A stretch of 40,353 nucleotides of DNA. Source: Bacteroidota bacterium (lineage in GTDB: Bacteria; Bacteroidota; Bacteroidia; Chitinophagales; Chitinophagaceae). A program made the position numbers and the translations under genes. Positions 1 through 11,100 of this stretch are shown piece after piece (the stretch's first letter is position 1; every line of letters begins with the position of its first letter). The stretch lies in assembly GCA_023423405.1 (NCBI GenBank), contig JAFAFR010000021.1, forward strand, positions 1 through 40,353, read 5' to 3'. The notes beneath the pieces were generated by a model. It was not told the origin of the DNA and searched no databases. It saw only the letters and a program-made list of their open reading frames with translations.

Positions 1-3000
1 TTCAGCCGGTTGTTCAACAGCAGCCCGTTCCCATCCCGGTTGTACTGGTACGTGAGACTGTCCATCGACAGCTTGCCGCTGGCCCCTTGTCGCAGGTACT
101 GCAAAATGTTTCCGTTGCCGTCGTAAGTCACCCTTTCCTTGTATTCGCCATTGCTGGCCAGGGTGCCCCACTGGTTGGTCATACTGTTCAACCCGGCATA
201 TGCGTCCATGCCCGTCAGCCGGTTCAACTGGTCGTATCTATAATTGTACAGCCGCGGCGCATTGAACGTTGCTATGTTCACCGCCATGCCGCTGATATTG
301 CCATTGTACAGCGGCCGGTGCTCACCCGGGGGTAATCCTGTGCTGTGGGCAGGGAAGGGATTGACTGCCGTATTGATGGCGGCATAGTCACCGGCAAAAT
401 AATGCAGCCCCAGTCCCAGTACGTCCCGGCCCACGTATTGCGCCTGCTGACCCAGGGCGCCGTCACCGCCCATATCGTAGAGCCCCTCCCGCACCGTAGT
501 GCTGTTGATCCCTTTCAGCCAGCCCTGTAACGTATAGGCATAGTCGATACCCTGCACCAACTGGTCGCCCAGTTGCGTCCGTGCCAACGGACCGTGCAGG
601 TAGTACCGGTACCCCGCGTCCTGCTCCCACTGCCAGCCATCGGTGCTGGTGAACACTTCCGTCAGCCGGTTATCCGCATCGTACTGGTACCGGTGGAAAA
701 ACTGGTCCGATTTGCTGGCGTTGAACGATACCTGGTTCACCTTGCCACTGATCAGGTCATAGTTATATACCAGCTTCTTCCAGCGGTTGCTGTTGCTGTT
801 CATGATATTGGGCGTGCCCGTACTCTCCGATCCATAGTCCTGCACCAGCGTATCCACATTGCCGTGGATATCGTAGCTGTAAAAGCTTGCGGCACTGAAC
901 TGCGCGGCGTTCGATCCCTCTGCAATACTGCTGTAAGATACCCGGTTGCGCAGGTTGCGCTGCACCAGCGGTACCTCCCCGGCCGTGAAGCCGCCGTACG
1001 CAACATCGTACACCGTAGTGGTGATCTGTCGCTTGCCCGCGGAGGAAGCCAGCAGCCAGTCCGACAGCGCCAAAGGCGTTCGGCTGAGCGTTTCCGTTAC
1101 TACCGTCGAACCCAGGTTTTGGATCTCGCCCACTTCCCTGATACGCCCCAAGCCATCGTAACCCGTATAACTGTACAAACGGTTCTGCTCGGTGCCCGAG
1201 GCCGCTTTCTGCCGGGCGTTCTGCGACAGCACCAACCTGCCCAGGCGATCGTACCAGAACTGGCTGAGGCCCGCATCCGGCGTATGCTGCGCCACCACCT
1301 GGTTGAGGGTATTGTAGCGGTACTGCGTAGCCAGCGTATGCTGCGGCGTATAGGTTTGACCCGCCTGCCGCGCCTGGTTCACACTGTCGCTGAAGCTTTG
1401 CGCATAACGGGCATGCACACCCTCAGGCGGCACCGTTTTCACCAGGTTACCCGCCTGGTCATAATAATAAAGCGTATAGTGGTATTCCCGTACGAAATGG
1501 CTCACCGTAAACGCTTCCAGCTTATACGCCTGCAGGCATTTTGCGCGGTACAGGCTGTCGAAATTGTTGTGCAGCGAATCGCTGTAGTGCTGGTAAGCCA
1601 CCACGCCTTTGCGGAAGGCAATGGATTCGTTGTCTGAACAGTTGTCAACCGTGCCCAGGGAAAGAGGCGCGAAAACGGGCGCCGTCCGGCCACACAGCCG
1701 TATGCTGCTGTTCAGTGGAACACTGTCCACCCGGTTCAGGTTCAGCGAATCACCAAACAGCGACCGGTAAATAGAATCCACCTGGCTGTAGGTATAGGCC
1801 GTGTTATAATGTGTGTTGAAATAGTCCGTGAATTCGGCCTGCCAGTTGCTGAGCTGGCAAACGGCCTGCGGGGAACGAAGCCCGCTCAGATGATCGGCAT
1901 CGTCGAACTGCTCATCAACATACACCCTGCCCTGGCTGCTGAGTTTTATCCAATCCATCATTCCCTTTGGTCCCCCGAAAGACACATACACACCGCTGAT
2001 AGCGCCAACCTCGTTTCCCAATTGCGGACTTGTTTTGACAAAAACCTGTATGAGGCGGCCGTCAACGAAAATGTTGAAATTGTTCCGCGTTACCTGCACT
2101 TTCAGCAGGTGCAGGTCCTGCAGGTTACCCCAAACCGTATCGAGCAGGGGTGCCGCAACCATCCAACTGTAACCGTTGTGCAACTGTGCGCAGCGGATAT
2201 ATTCCCTGCCGGTGCCCGGCTGTGTAACAACGGCGAATTGGGCCTGCACGCCTCCTTTGTTGGCGGAATCGGCCGAATAAGTGCTGAGATAGCTGAGTTG
2301 CCAATCCTTTGCCTGCACACGGGCTTCCATTTCATATCCTCCGGGAACACAAACAGCCCTGCCGAAAGTGTTGACAAATGCGCCGCAACAACCACCCCAG
2401 GAAGAATAATAGGAGGTGTCAATCTTCGCAAAGCCGCTGTCGACTATGGCATGCGGATTATTGGAAATGGAGAAGGCATTGGCTGAATAATACCAGCTTG
2501 GGTTGGTTTTGGAAAGTTTGAAACTGTCGATCAGGTTCCGGATCGAATCTCTGGTGAAGCGCGACGGAATGCTGCAAACGGAAAGTGAGTAGCCGCAGGT
2601 GACCCGTGAAATGGAATCGATCTGCGCGAAGGTATAGCTGGTGCCTTTCCGCTGGTTGTAATAGGTAGTAAAAGCCGTTTCGCAGGCAGATTGTTGCGAG
2701 GGGCAAAAGGCATCGGGACTGGGTTGTGGACGATGAACCGAATCGCTGAAGTCTTCGTGGTAAAACAGCCGGCCATCCTGGTCGTAGCATTTTACAAAGT
2801 CTAACAGCCAGTGCCTTCCCCGAAAACCAAAAATATACTGCGAAATATTCCGCAATGGCACCGTGTCAATGCGGTTCACCGTGGTAATCAGCGAATCGTT
2901 GACATACATGCGAATCGCCGGCACACTCACTTCAAATTTAAAAGTAAACCAATTGGAAACAAAGTTGGAATCGCTGCTCAGGGCGACCCAGGGCAGGGGC

Positions 3001-6000
3001 GTTAGTCTATTACCAGCTGCGTCGTTCAGATAACCCAGGTAAACTCCGGGTTGATAGGTGACGCCAAGGATAGTTGTATTTTTCGAATAACGGCGTAAAA
3101 TAATTTCATGATTATTAGGATAGGTCATCAAATAAACAATGTCGCCTACCATATTCATATTGCCTCCATATTTCATGCGGTATTCATAAGTAAATCCATT
3201 TGTTGCACATTGAGGACGGGAAAACCGGACGAAGGCATCGTTATACCATGCTCCTGGCTTTGCCCTTATGCTGTCTGGAAGAGAAAAAATACCGTTGCGG
3301 TATGTTGCCTCCGGTTTAAACTTTTGCAGCTCCTGCGATTGGTATTCGACCGTTGCTTTGGGTATCACATTGGTCGACAGTTGAAAATCGCTCACCAGGT
3401 TCTCCATGGCAATGCAGTCATAGTCGGGCTGGGGTGCCTGGCAGTCCCCGCGAAAACTCAAATATTCTCCCAGGGTTTTCGCATATCCCAGCCGGTAGTT
3501 CATGAATTGCACAAAGCGATCGTTCAGCAGTCGCTGGTTCTCCGTAATGACCAGAGAATCGGAAACTGGTTCCCCTCCGGGATACAGTTGCAGGTATTCT
3601 TCATAAAGAAGGGTGAACTGGTTGCAGTCGATACAAACATCGCCGCCGCCGCATTGCAGCAGGGCCGGCAAAGAAACCGGCTTGATAAGAAAATTACAGG
3701 AAGCCGATCCGCCCTGGCAGAGGGCCCTCAACTGCGTAAGCGTTGAATCCGCAATGCTCGTATGATAAACCGATTGCAGAAAATTACTGAAGCTGCCGGC
3801 TCCCTGCGCATCCGCCTGGTATTGTGCATAATACTGGTTGATGCGCGTGCAGGTACAGGAATCGGGCTTTTTTTGCAGCACCGTTTCCACCAGGTTAGCC
3901 GGCTGGTTGTAAGGCTTCGGAGAAGTGATCAGGAATGGGTGGCAGACGCTGGTTTCGGGGATACCCTTTTCCTGGTTGTAAGCGCGCAGCACCTGCTCAA
4001 AGCTTAGGTCCGCAGCCACTGTGCCCGGCTTCACGGAACTGGATCCATAGGGATGGCTGATATCGGAACCGTTTTTACATACTGCGATCAGCCTGTTCAT
4101 GATCGCTGCAGAATCTGCGGGCGAATAGTTACAACCTTTCACAGCTTCCCACCACTGCGTTGCATAAGCCCTGCAATTGCTGTCGTAATAATCTGCCATT
4201 CTGCCTTCATTCGCCGACTGGTAGGCAAGGGCCTCGTCCTTATTGGACGGGAGGTCTTCACCATTGGCATCCAGCAGGTCTTCGCTGTTGGCAAAATGCG
4301 ATTCATAGCCTCTTGTCATCAGTGCCGACGGGCTCAGCGTACCGGGACATAATTCGGCCAGCCGCTGGTTGACAAGCTGGCGCTTCAGTTCGAGATACAT
4401 CTGGCGGAAATTGCGCCAGGCCATATCAAGATCGGCCGTGCACATAGTACTGGTATTGAAAGCGCTTGTTATGCCCTGGTAGCCGGTGTAGCAGCTATTG
4501 GTTTTATGGGCGTCCACGCAGGCTGCCATCAGGGTGGCCATGCTCCACAGGTTCAGGTTCACCGAAGGCTCCTGGAAACTGCGGTATTGCTCCATGCCCT
4601 GGGTGAGCGGTGTTACATAATGCCCGCCATCAAGCGTTGCGATCGGGTCGCGGTCGATCTGGCCCACCGTTCCGTTAAACCGGGTATAGTTGGTTCCGGT
4701 TAAGCCAATGGGATTGAGGTATCCTTTTGCCAGCGCCTCCGCATAACTGTCCACTGCAGCCACTTTCCGGTCCCACGCATGACTGGCCGCCAGCGCTTCG
4801 TATTGCTGGAGCTTGCAGTATTCGGGGTGATAGGGCAATAAGGCCTCCGCCCAACTGAGTTGAAAATTCCCCGCGAAACTGGCGGCATTCAACAGCTTCG
4901 GCGATACCAGTTGTCCTGCGCCCTCGTCAAATACCATGGCCGGGTTGCCGTTTGCATCTTTATAGTTATCAGTTTCTGTATATTTCTGGTAATTGTCTTC
5001 AGGCGTATCGTCATCGGGCAGGTAAAAAATATTCAGCTCATCCCTGACGGCATCGAGGTTCGCGTACTGGCCCGAGCTCGGCGTCATATCAAGAAGCATG
5101 GAACGCCGCTTTTCATCCAGTTCACTGGGTTCCTGGCACAATTCCGCGCAGGCCGCCTGGGCATCGGCGTATGCCTTCTGACCCGCAGTAAGATAGAGAT
5201 CGGCCTCTTCGGGTGCAATGCCCGATTTTTCTTTAAAACTTGCCCAGAAACTTTCCCAGGTGCCGAGGCTGGCCGTGCAGGATGCGCAGGAAGGCGTACA
5301 ATCCGACTTTGCCAGCAGAACAGCGCGTTGCTCTTCAATAAAGGTTTCCAGCGAACGGCAGGTATTGTTGCGCACAAAAACTGTGTCGCGGTAATAGACC
5401 AGTGCGGCTTTGCTCACCATCAGCCTTTTGGTAACCTGGTAGCTACCCGGCACCAGGTTAAGATCGAAATTGAAGTCGAACCCGGTTACCGAATTGCACA
5501 CCGTATCGATGGAAGCCAGCGAAAAATTGCTCCTTCTTTCTATATGGGGATGCCCGCCGAAAGTTTGGTTATCACAGTCGTCGGTGATCACGATTTCGAG
5601 ATCATAGAGGCAATCGTAACAAACAGGAACTTCCTGGCAGTTGTCCACCTGCAACAGCTCGGGGTTCAGGCTGTAGTGAAACGAATACGTGCCTTCCGTT
5701 GCCACCAGCAATCCTTTCTGCGATTCCATCACAAGGTCCTTTATCACCGCGCGGGAAGCATCTGTAAGCGATTCGGTCAACACTCTTTTGGAGCTGCTGC
5801 TCAGGGTGTCGAGCAACGCATCGTTGGGCAGTTGCCCGGCCAGCGCCGTGGCGATGGTTTTGCCGGCCATATCGGTGTAGCTCACGCTCATCTGCCCGTT
5901 GGCGTCCTTCACCATCGTTTTAAAATAATGCTCCTTCATGCCCACTTCCGTTCCAAAAAGAGCATTCAGCTCTTCCTGTCCGGGTGTGCCGTAATAGTAT

Positions 6001-7397
6001 TTCGTATCGTGTCCGCCATTCAGTTTGAAAGTAGCTCCTGCCCCACCCTGCGCGCTGATCCTTCCGGTTTGGTCCGCCGTATATTCCACCTGCGTAAAAG
6101 GATAACCCTGCGCATCGGGAATAAACTTATTGAACTGGTTGTCCTTTTCCGGGTTGTCGGCAGAGTAATATTGCGCCGCGCCGCTGGCGGTGGACAATGC
6201 CGGTGTAGTGGCGCCGCAATTGCTTTCCGATCCTTCTAACCGGTCAAAATCTTCTTTTCCAAAACCGTTTCCACTGCTGTTGATGCCCTGGTTGAACGCT
6301 CTTGTATAACCGATGGTATTACTGAGCGTTGGAGCAGGCAGCACTTGTATTACGGGCCTGCCCTGGTAATCATAAATACTTTCGGCAACAATGGTCCTCA
6401 ACGTGCTATTGTCTTTGGTGACCGTTTGCCGCGAACGCAAGGAGCCGTCGAAATACTGTACTACCGATTTTCTTTTCCCTTCCTCCGCAAAGCTGGTGGT
6501 GGATTGCCAGTTGAGTGCATTTTCATGGCCGCCAAATTCAAAATGCGCCAGGGCTGTTCCCCATGCAGCTTCTTTCCTGGATCCGTCTTGCAGGAATTGC
6601 ACCGGTCTTGCCCGTACGAAAAGAACACCGCGGCCATCGTACAGCAGCGGGATCTTATAACCTGTTCCTTCTGTGGTGATGCGGCTGCTGTTATTGTCGA
6701 ATATTTTTTCCGGCAACGGTGAACCGACACTGCCGTAATTGCCGCCTGCCATGGCAGCCGAATCAATATAGGTCCATTCCAGGTCGTAAGCGCTGGCTCC
6801 GGGCACCAGTGACCAGGATGCAAATATTTCATCGGCCGTCGTATGCATATCAAGCGCCTGCAGCGTGAGCCCGGTGATTACATCGGCCGTGCAATCCATG
6901 GCATATTGCGGAAATGCCTGCAACTCATTCTCCACCTGTAAAGACTGCCATACAGTGGAAGGAGCATCGGTTTCCAGGTCAACAATTTTCACCGATACAT
7001 AGTGGGCATCTTTAAACACATAGCTGCTGCTGTACGTATAGATGCTGTCGGCCTGGTATTGTATGCGGAGCGTGTGGTTGGTGATATGACGGATGCCGTC
7101 GGTGGAGTCCGTGATCTCCAGCACAGCCGATGCAGAAAATTTTGGAGGAAGCACGCGATAGGCCGCTTCGTTGATCCGCAGGCTCACCCGGTTGCGAACA
7201 GCGTAACCCGCCCTTTTATCCCGAAAAGCGGGGTCGTTGAATTTGGGATCTGTTACTGCAACGATGGAGTCCTTTGCCAACTGGCCCTGCATGCCATCGA
7301 GCGCAACGGTAAGGGGGTGATCGCCCTGCTGCGCCTGCAGCGGCAGGGAAAGGCCAAAGGCAATACAGGCGCTGATGAGTGTCTTCCGGAATATCAT
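1..7397 (-). CDS. Giant YD-repeat (Rhs-family) secreted protein, C-terminal end beyond the left edge
   Basis: An uninterrupted minus-strand frame starts at ATG 7397 and is still open at base 1, giving at least 2465 residues. The N-terminus is a signal peptide (MIFRKTLISAC..., cleavage likely after LQAQ, residues 18-21). Residues about 20-1370 show no YD repeats and contain many cysteines. Two diverged concanavalin A/LamG-like modules follow at about 1377-1552 and 1631-1836, each trailed by a similar Cys-containing helical stretch. From about residue 1966 to the edge there are typical YD repeats (YYYDQAGNLV, WYDRLGRLVL, YQYDADNRLTEV, YRYDQLNRLTGM) and the Bacteroidota Rhs signature DYAYTLQGWLKGIN. 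In this family YD repeats build a hollow shell that usually encloses a variable C-terminal domain after the conserved core. Here the core end and any toxin or tip are outside the window. It is the last visible gene of the six-gene unit and starts 9 nt after the 248-aa gene. The family is clear; the function is inferred. Confidence 0.93.
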   Translation of the reverse strand, partial: MIFRKTLISACIAFGLSLPLQAQQGDHPLTVALDGMQGQLAKDSIVAVTDPKFNDPAFRDKRAGYAVRNRVSLRINEAAYRVLPPKFSASAVLEITDSTDGIRHITNHTLRIQYQADSIYTYSSSYVFKDAHYVSVKIVDLETDAPSTVWQSLQVENELQAFPQYAMDCTADVITGLTLQALDMHTTADEIFASWSLVPGASAYDLEWTYIDSAAMAGGNYGSVGSPLPEKIFDNNSSRITTEGTGYKIPLLYDGRGVLFVRARPVQFLQDGSRKEAAWGTALAHFEFGGHENALNWQSTTSFAEEGKRKSVVQYFDGSLRSRQTVTKDNSTLRTIVAESIYDYQGRPVIQVLPAPTLSNTIGYTRAFNQGINSSGNGFGKEDFDRLEGSESNCGATTPALSTASGAAQYYSADNPEKDNQFNKFIPDAQGYPFTQVEYTADQTGRISAQGGAGATFKLNGGHDTKYYYGTPGQEELNALFGTEVGMKEHYFKTMVKDANGQMSVSYTDMAGKTIATALAGQLPNDALLDTLSSSSKRVLTESLTDASRAVIKDLVMESQKGLLVATEGTYSFHYSLNPELLQVDNCQEVPVCYDCLYDLEIVITDDCDNQTFGGHPHIERRSNFSLASIDTVCNSVTGFDFNFDLNLVPGSYQVTKRLMVSKAALVYYRDTVFVRNNTCRSLETFIEEQRAVLLAKSDCTPSCASCTASLGTWESFWASFKEKSGIAPEEADLYLTAGQKAYADAQAACAELCQEPSELDEKRRSMLLDMTPSSGQYANLDAVRDELNIFYLPDDDTPEDNYQKYTETDNYKDANGNPAMVFDEGAGQLVSPKLLNAASFAGNFQLSWAEALLPYHPEYCKLQQYEALAASHAWDRKVAAVDSYAEALAKGYLNPIGLTGTNYTRFNGTVGQIDRDPIATLDGGHYVTPLTQGMEQYRSFQEPSVNLNLWSMATLMAACVDAHKTNSCYTGYQGITSAFNTSTMCTADLDMAWRNFRQMYLELKRQLVNQRLAELCPGTLSPSALMTRGYESHFANSEDLLDANGEDLPSNKDEALAYQSANEGRMADYYDSNCRAYATQWWEAVKGCNYSPADSAAIMNRLIAVCKNGSDISHPYGSSSVKPGTVAADLSFEQVLRAYNQEKGIPETSVCHPFLITSPKPYNQPANLVETVLQKKPDSCTCTRINQYYAQYQADAQGAGSFSNFLQSVYHTSIADSTLTQLRALCQGGSASCNFLIKPVSLPALLQCGGGDVCIDCNQFTLLYEEYLQLYPGGEPVSDSLVITENQRLLNDRFVQFMNYRLGYAKTLGEYLSFRGDCQAPQPDYDCIAMENLVSDFQLSTNVIPKATVEYQSQELQKFKPEATYRNGIFSLPDSIRAKPGAWYNDAFVRFSRPQCATNGFTYEYRMKYGGNMNMVGDIVYLMTYPNNHEIILRRYSKNTTILGVTYQPGVYLGYLNDAAGNRLTPLPWVALSSDSNFVSNWFTFKFEVSVPAIRMYVNDSLITTVNRIDTVPLRNISQYIFGFRGRHWLLDFVKCYDQDGRLFYHEDFSDSVHRPQPSPDAFCPSQQSACETAFTTYYNQRKGTSYTFAQIDSISRVTCGYSLSVCSIPSRFTRDSIRNLIDSFKLSKTNPSWYYSANAFSISNNPHAIVDSGFAKIDTSYYSSWGGCCGAFVNTFGRAVCVPGGYEMEARVQAKDWQLSYLSTYSADSANKGGVQAQFAVVTQPGTGREYIRCAQLHNGYSWMVAAPLLDTVWGNLQDLHLLKVQVTRNNFNIFVDGRLIQVFVKTSPQLGNEVGAISGVYVSFGGPKGMMDWIKLSSQGRVYVDEQFDDADHLSGLRSPQAVCQLSNWQAEFTDYFNTHYNTAYTYSQVDSIYRSLFGDSLNLNRVDSVPLNSSIRLCGRTAPVFAPLSLGTVDNCSDNESIAFRKGVVAYQHYSDSLHNNFDSLYRAKCLQAYKLEAFTVSHFVREYHYTLYYYDQAGNLVKTVPPEGVHARYAQSFSDSVNQARQAGQTYTPQHTLATQYRYNTLNQVVAQHTPDAGLSQFWYDRLGRLVLSQNARQKAASGTEQNRLYSYTGYDGLGRIREVGEIQNLGSTVVTETLSRTPLALSDWLLASSAGKRQITTTVYDVAYGGFTAGEVPLVQRNLRNRVSYSSIAEGSNAAQFSAASFYSYDIHGNVDTLVQDYGSESTGTPNIMNSNSNRWKKLVYNYDLISGKVNQVSFNASKSDQFFHRYQYDADNRLTEVFTSTDGWQWEQDAGYRYYLHGPLARTQLGDQLVQGIDYAYTLQGWLKGINSTTVREGLYDMGGDGALGQQAQYVGRDVLGLGLHYFAGDYAAINTAVNPFPAHSTGLPPGEHRPLYNGNISGMAVNIATFNAPRLYNYRYDQLNRLTGMDAYAGLNSMTNQWGTLASNGEYKERVTYDGNGNILQYLRQGASGKLSMDSLTYQYNRDGNGLLLNNRL
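1890..3265 (-). repeat. Two diverged tandem copies of a lectin-like module inside the YD-repeat gene
   Basis: At protein level, about 3265-2740 and about 2505-1890 encode two related beta-rich modules. Copy 1 ends DFVKCYDQDGRLFYHEDFSD and copy 2 ends DWIKLSSQGRVYVDEQFDD. Each is followed at the same distance by a related helical segment: YYNQRKGTSYTFAQIDSI in copy 1 and YFNTHYNTAYTYSQVDSI in copy 2. The pattern of a description-of-self phrase followed by 'x-D-F-x-D' is typical of concanavalin A-like/LamG folds in Bacteroidota surface proteins. Boundaries are approximate. The similarity is in protein, not obvious in DNA, so the duplication is old. Confidence 0.7.
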
Positions 7398-7406
7398 AAA
7401 AGCAGT

Positions 7407-8153
7407 TTAGAGCTTGGGATTGGCTTTGAATACGGTGAAATGCTGGTAGGGCGACCGGGCCACCCATTCGTTGTTTTCTTTTGTCACCACGCGACGGGTG
7501 TCGAACCATTCGGGCCGGAAATCATTTCCGGGATATTGCCGGAACTCCAGTTCGATGGATATCCATGCGCTGCCGGGTTGCGTGGCGGCAGAAAATTGCT
7601 GCTCCGCCAGCATCCGGTTAACGAGTTGGCGGGTTTTGAGGATCCTGCCTTTTTCATTGATCCAGCATTCGAATATTTTATAGTAAACAGGCTGGATGAA
7701 TTCTACCCGGTAATGCATAACCGAACCTTGTTTTTCAGCGGAAACAGCAACGGGATATTTTCCCCCGAGTAAGGAATCGAGCAGGGCAAACTGGCCGGAA
7801 AGGGCATTTGCCTGGCCCGGACGGGTAAGGTAGATCAACTGGTCGTCCTTGAACAGAACCACAGCCAGGCTGTCGTCGGAAACAACTTCTGTATTGGAAG
7901 CTGTGTACCAGAACCTGTTCCGCCATGTTTTGAAACCTGCAGTGAGGGAATCTTCAAAACGACCGGGCGTTTCCGCTGACGCATACCGGTAACAGATATC
8001 GAAGTGCTGATAGGCCGTGTCGGTAAAAGCCGCGGCAGCCACCCTGATCTGCCGAAGGTATTTCTGTTCCGGCTGTGCCTGCAGGCGCGCAACAGGCAGG
8101 GTGCACGAGAAAACGAAAAGCAACAACGGGATAGTATGATGAACATTTCTCAT
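7407..8153 (-). CDS. Exported protein of unknown function in the Rhs unit
   Basis: This 248-aa protein has a clear signal peptide (MRNVHHTIPLLLFVFSC..., probable cleavage after LQAQ, near residue 27). The mature part is a mixed alpha/beta sequence with no motif I recognise. It has no lipobox and no membrane segment after the signal. The start at ATG 8153 lies 3 nt past the stop of the 2554-aa gene, and the stop lies 9 nt before the start of the giant YD-repeat gene, so it is wedged between the two largest genes. By position it could be a periplasmic chaperone, adaptor or immunity-like partner of one of its neighbours, but the sequence does not show this. Confidence 0.85.
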   Translation of the reverse strand: MRNVHHTIPLLLFVFSCTLPVARLQAQPEQKYLRQIRVAAAAFTDTAYQHFDICYRYASAETPGRFEDSLTAGFKTWRNRFWYTASNTEVVSDDSLAVVLFKDDQLIYLTRPGQANALSGQFALLDSLLGGKYPVAVSAEKQGSVMHYRVEFIQPVYYKIFECWINEKGRILKTRQLVNRMLAEQQFSAATQPGSAWISIELEFRQYPGNDFRPEWFDTRRVVTKENNEWVARSPYQHFTVFKANPKL

Positions 8154-8156
8154 GGA

Positions 8157-11100
8157 TCAGTTTTTTTGCAGCGCGCTGCGGGTTTCCTTAATGGTTTGAA
8201 TGCCTTTAATGGTCTCCTTCTTAAGACGGATCAACGTGCCTTCGTCATCGTACTCATAGAAAGTGGCATAGTTGTTTTCATCGAGCTCCGCCATCAGCCG
8301 CAGGTTGACAGGGTTATATACAAAAGACTTCATGTTGCCATTGAAAGGATGAATCCGGATGTCATCGAAAAACACATCCACACCACCTGTCGCCTGCAGG
8401 CTTACCGTAAGGGAGGTCGCTGCCGGGTCAATGTCGAAATAGGCTTCGTAGCGTTGCCATCCTTCAATGATGCTGCCGGATGGATGAAGCTCGAGGCTGC
8501 CTGTTCCATAGTTCACGACGATGCGATTGTTGGTGTAGCTGCTGCCCGCACAGGCTGCTTCTTCTTTGACCCAGGCGCTTAGCAGCATCTTGCTTCCGGC
8601 GGTTGGACTGAAAACCGGCAAGAGGTGGCCGTTATTGATCCTTGCTTCTTTAAGAACCATGCCTACGGAACTGCAGGCGTGCGCGATGGATTGGAACAGG
8701 ATGGGAGGGAAAACGCCATCGGAAGCAGGAGCACCCGCAGAGAAACTCAGGCTGGCCTGCTCTCCGGACGGAATTTTCAGGCTGTATTTTCCGGTATGCT
8801 TTTGAGCTGTTGTCATCCAGTTCCGGAAGCCTGAATAGTCGACATGCCTTGATGCAGGGCAGGCCGTATCGCAGTATTGGGTCTGGTATTCATAGTCTTC
8901 AAATCCTTCAAAGGCAGCTTCCCTGTATTTTGCGTTTTGCACAACAGCTACCGGCATGGATTGTCCATAGCCATAGAGGCCGGCATTGAAACGATGCAGC
9001 GGATCTGTATTTTCTAATTCCAGCCCTCTTTTGTTGTACAGGGTCGATCTGTTGTTCCATACCCAAATGGAAGTATCGGGCTGTGCAATAAGGCGATCCC
9101 CGACAAATACCCAGTACGGCGTGAAACCAGGTATGGTTCCGTCGCGGCGTATATTGGTAGCCGTTGTGGGGTCCTTTTCAGCACGATCGGTGTACAGCAC
9201 ATAGGAACGGTCTGAACGCCAGTTGCCAAGCAGTCCCCATACATAAGGATTGATAAGCGTATCGGCCAGTCCCAGGCACAGGGTGGAAACAATGGAGTCC
9301 GGCACTTCATAAGTCATGCGGCAGGCGAGCCCGCCATCTTTGGTAATGAGGCTGTAGCCATCGGGACAACTGTATTGTGCCGGAATTTTTTGGTTGATAA
9401 GGCTTCTGGTGGTAAAGACAATATTCAATTCATTATCTGAAACGGCATCCTCCAGTTCATCGATCGAGTTCTGGTACAGCTCTACGGCCACACCCTTTTC
9501 GCCTTCACTGTTGCGGGCCTCCACCTTCAGTTGATGAACCCCGGCAACGAGACTAAGCGGCAGAAGGTGCCAGATCTTGAAATTCTCATTGTCGCCGGCA
9601 CTGTTGTCGAACAGCAGGTTTCCATCGAGATATATCCTGACGAAATTGTCCGAACCCACCCCAAGATAATATTGCCTTGATGAAGGTATTGATATGCTGC
9701 GGGTAAAGCCCCACCAGTTACCATTGTCTGCCGAATCACAACAAAGCCAGATCGCAGAGCGGTTCATCGGACCATTTCGGGCCGAGAGTGTATCTATAGC
9801 ACAGGCAGCATTTCCGTTTACAGGTGCTCCGCCACCTTCACCGCCACCCGGCAATGCCATATAAGAGGTCATTGCTGAAAGCGAATCGGACTGGATCACC
9901 CGCAAGCCAGCACCCCCCATCTTTGCAGCAGGGTTGTCATTGGTTTTCGATTCCGCCGGGTTGTAAGGGCAGCCGGTAGCACCCAACGGCCGCCAGTAGT
10001 GATTCGATGTATCGAGCCGGTGCCTTTCGTAGCTCGAATGGTCTGCCGAGTAACTGTAGTACACCATGGCACCACAACTGCTGTACTCAACATAGGGCGA
10101 TTTCATGAAGCAGGTCTTTATACTATCACCTACTATCACCGCTGTATCTTTTACGCACTGGTGCAAACTGTCGATATAGGTAAACCCGGCAGGGCAGGCA
10201 GTGCCGGGAACAACCGTGATGAGTTTTCTTTTGCTTTCCGGCACCTTCCATTTGTCCGAAAACTCATTCGCTCCTGCTGCTACAACCTTATGGGAAGCAT
10301 TCACTTCCAGGCTCCAGGTTTGGGTGGAACTGTTGTACACTACCGGGTTTTCGAGCAGGGACGCATGGCCAACAGATGCCAGTTGGTTTCTGCGGCCGCT
10401 TCGGATGATGCGGAGGTCGGCATCATAACCTGTATAAGGTTTTCCATCGCGGTCCATCAAATACACTGTTCCCGCACCACCTGCGTTAACGCTTGTGTCT
10501 GCTACCCATAAGCGTGTATATTGCGGAAAGCTGGCTGCAATAACGTCGCAATCACCCGATCCTCCCGTTTTTACCCTGCCGGCTACCAGCAATTCATCGC
10601 CGGCTACAAAATCGGCGATGGCGCCTGACGGCAATCCATCGGTGATCTTACCATCGCGAATGGCCAGGTGCCGGTATTCTACATCGATATTCCGGTAGGC
10701 CAGCCCCATCCCATCATATGCCCAGTGCGACGGGTAGTTGACGGTATAAACAGGATCGTCAAATCCATTCATCGTACGATTCACTACAACATCCCCTGTT
10801 TCGGCATCATACAACAAGTCGCGGCTTACCACAAGACTCCCTTTATCAATTTGTATCACGCTGTCGAGGATACCGAAGCGCTGAACCACTTTGGTGATAG
10901 CCACAGAACGAAACTTGTTTTCCTCCCGCTGCCCGAGGCTTAGCAAAGAAGGAAGCATAAAAACAAAAGGCGGCGGCGGAATAGCAAAAACATCAGAGTT
11001 CACATTGAAATTGTTGCCATTCACCACAGATTGCTGTTCGCGCATATCCACCATCAGTTCCACACCCTTCCCGATAACGGCCGAGGGATTAATGCTTCCG

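Noticed and set aside
573..1637. A 354-codon plus-strand open frame antisense to the YD-repeat gene
   Set aside because: It lies opposite an uninterrupted, clearly Rhs-like coding frame; its protein has a shuffled, Arg/Val/His-rich composition with no domain, as expected of an antisense shadow.
4860..6239. A 459-codon plus-strand open frame
   Set aside because: Antisense to the same giant gene, no recognisable domain and no promoter; composition typical of a shadow frame.
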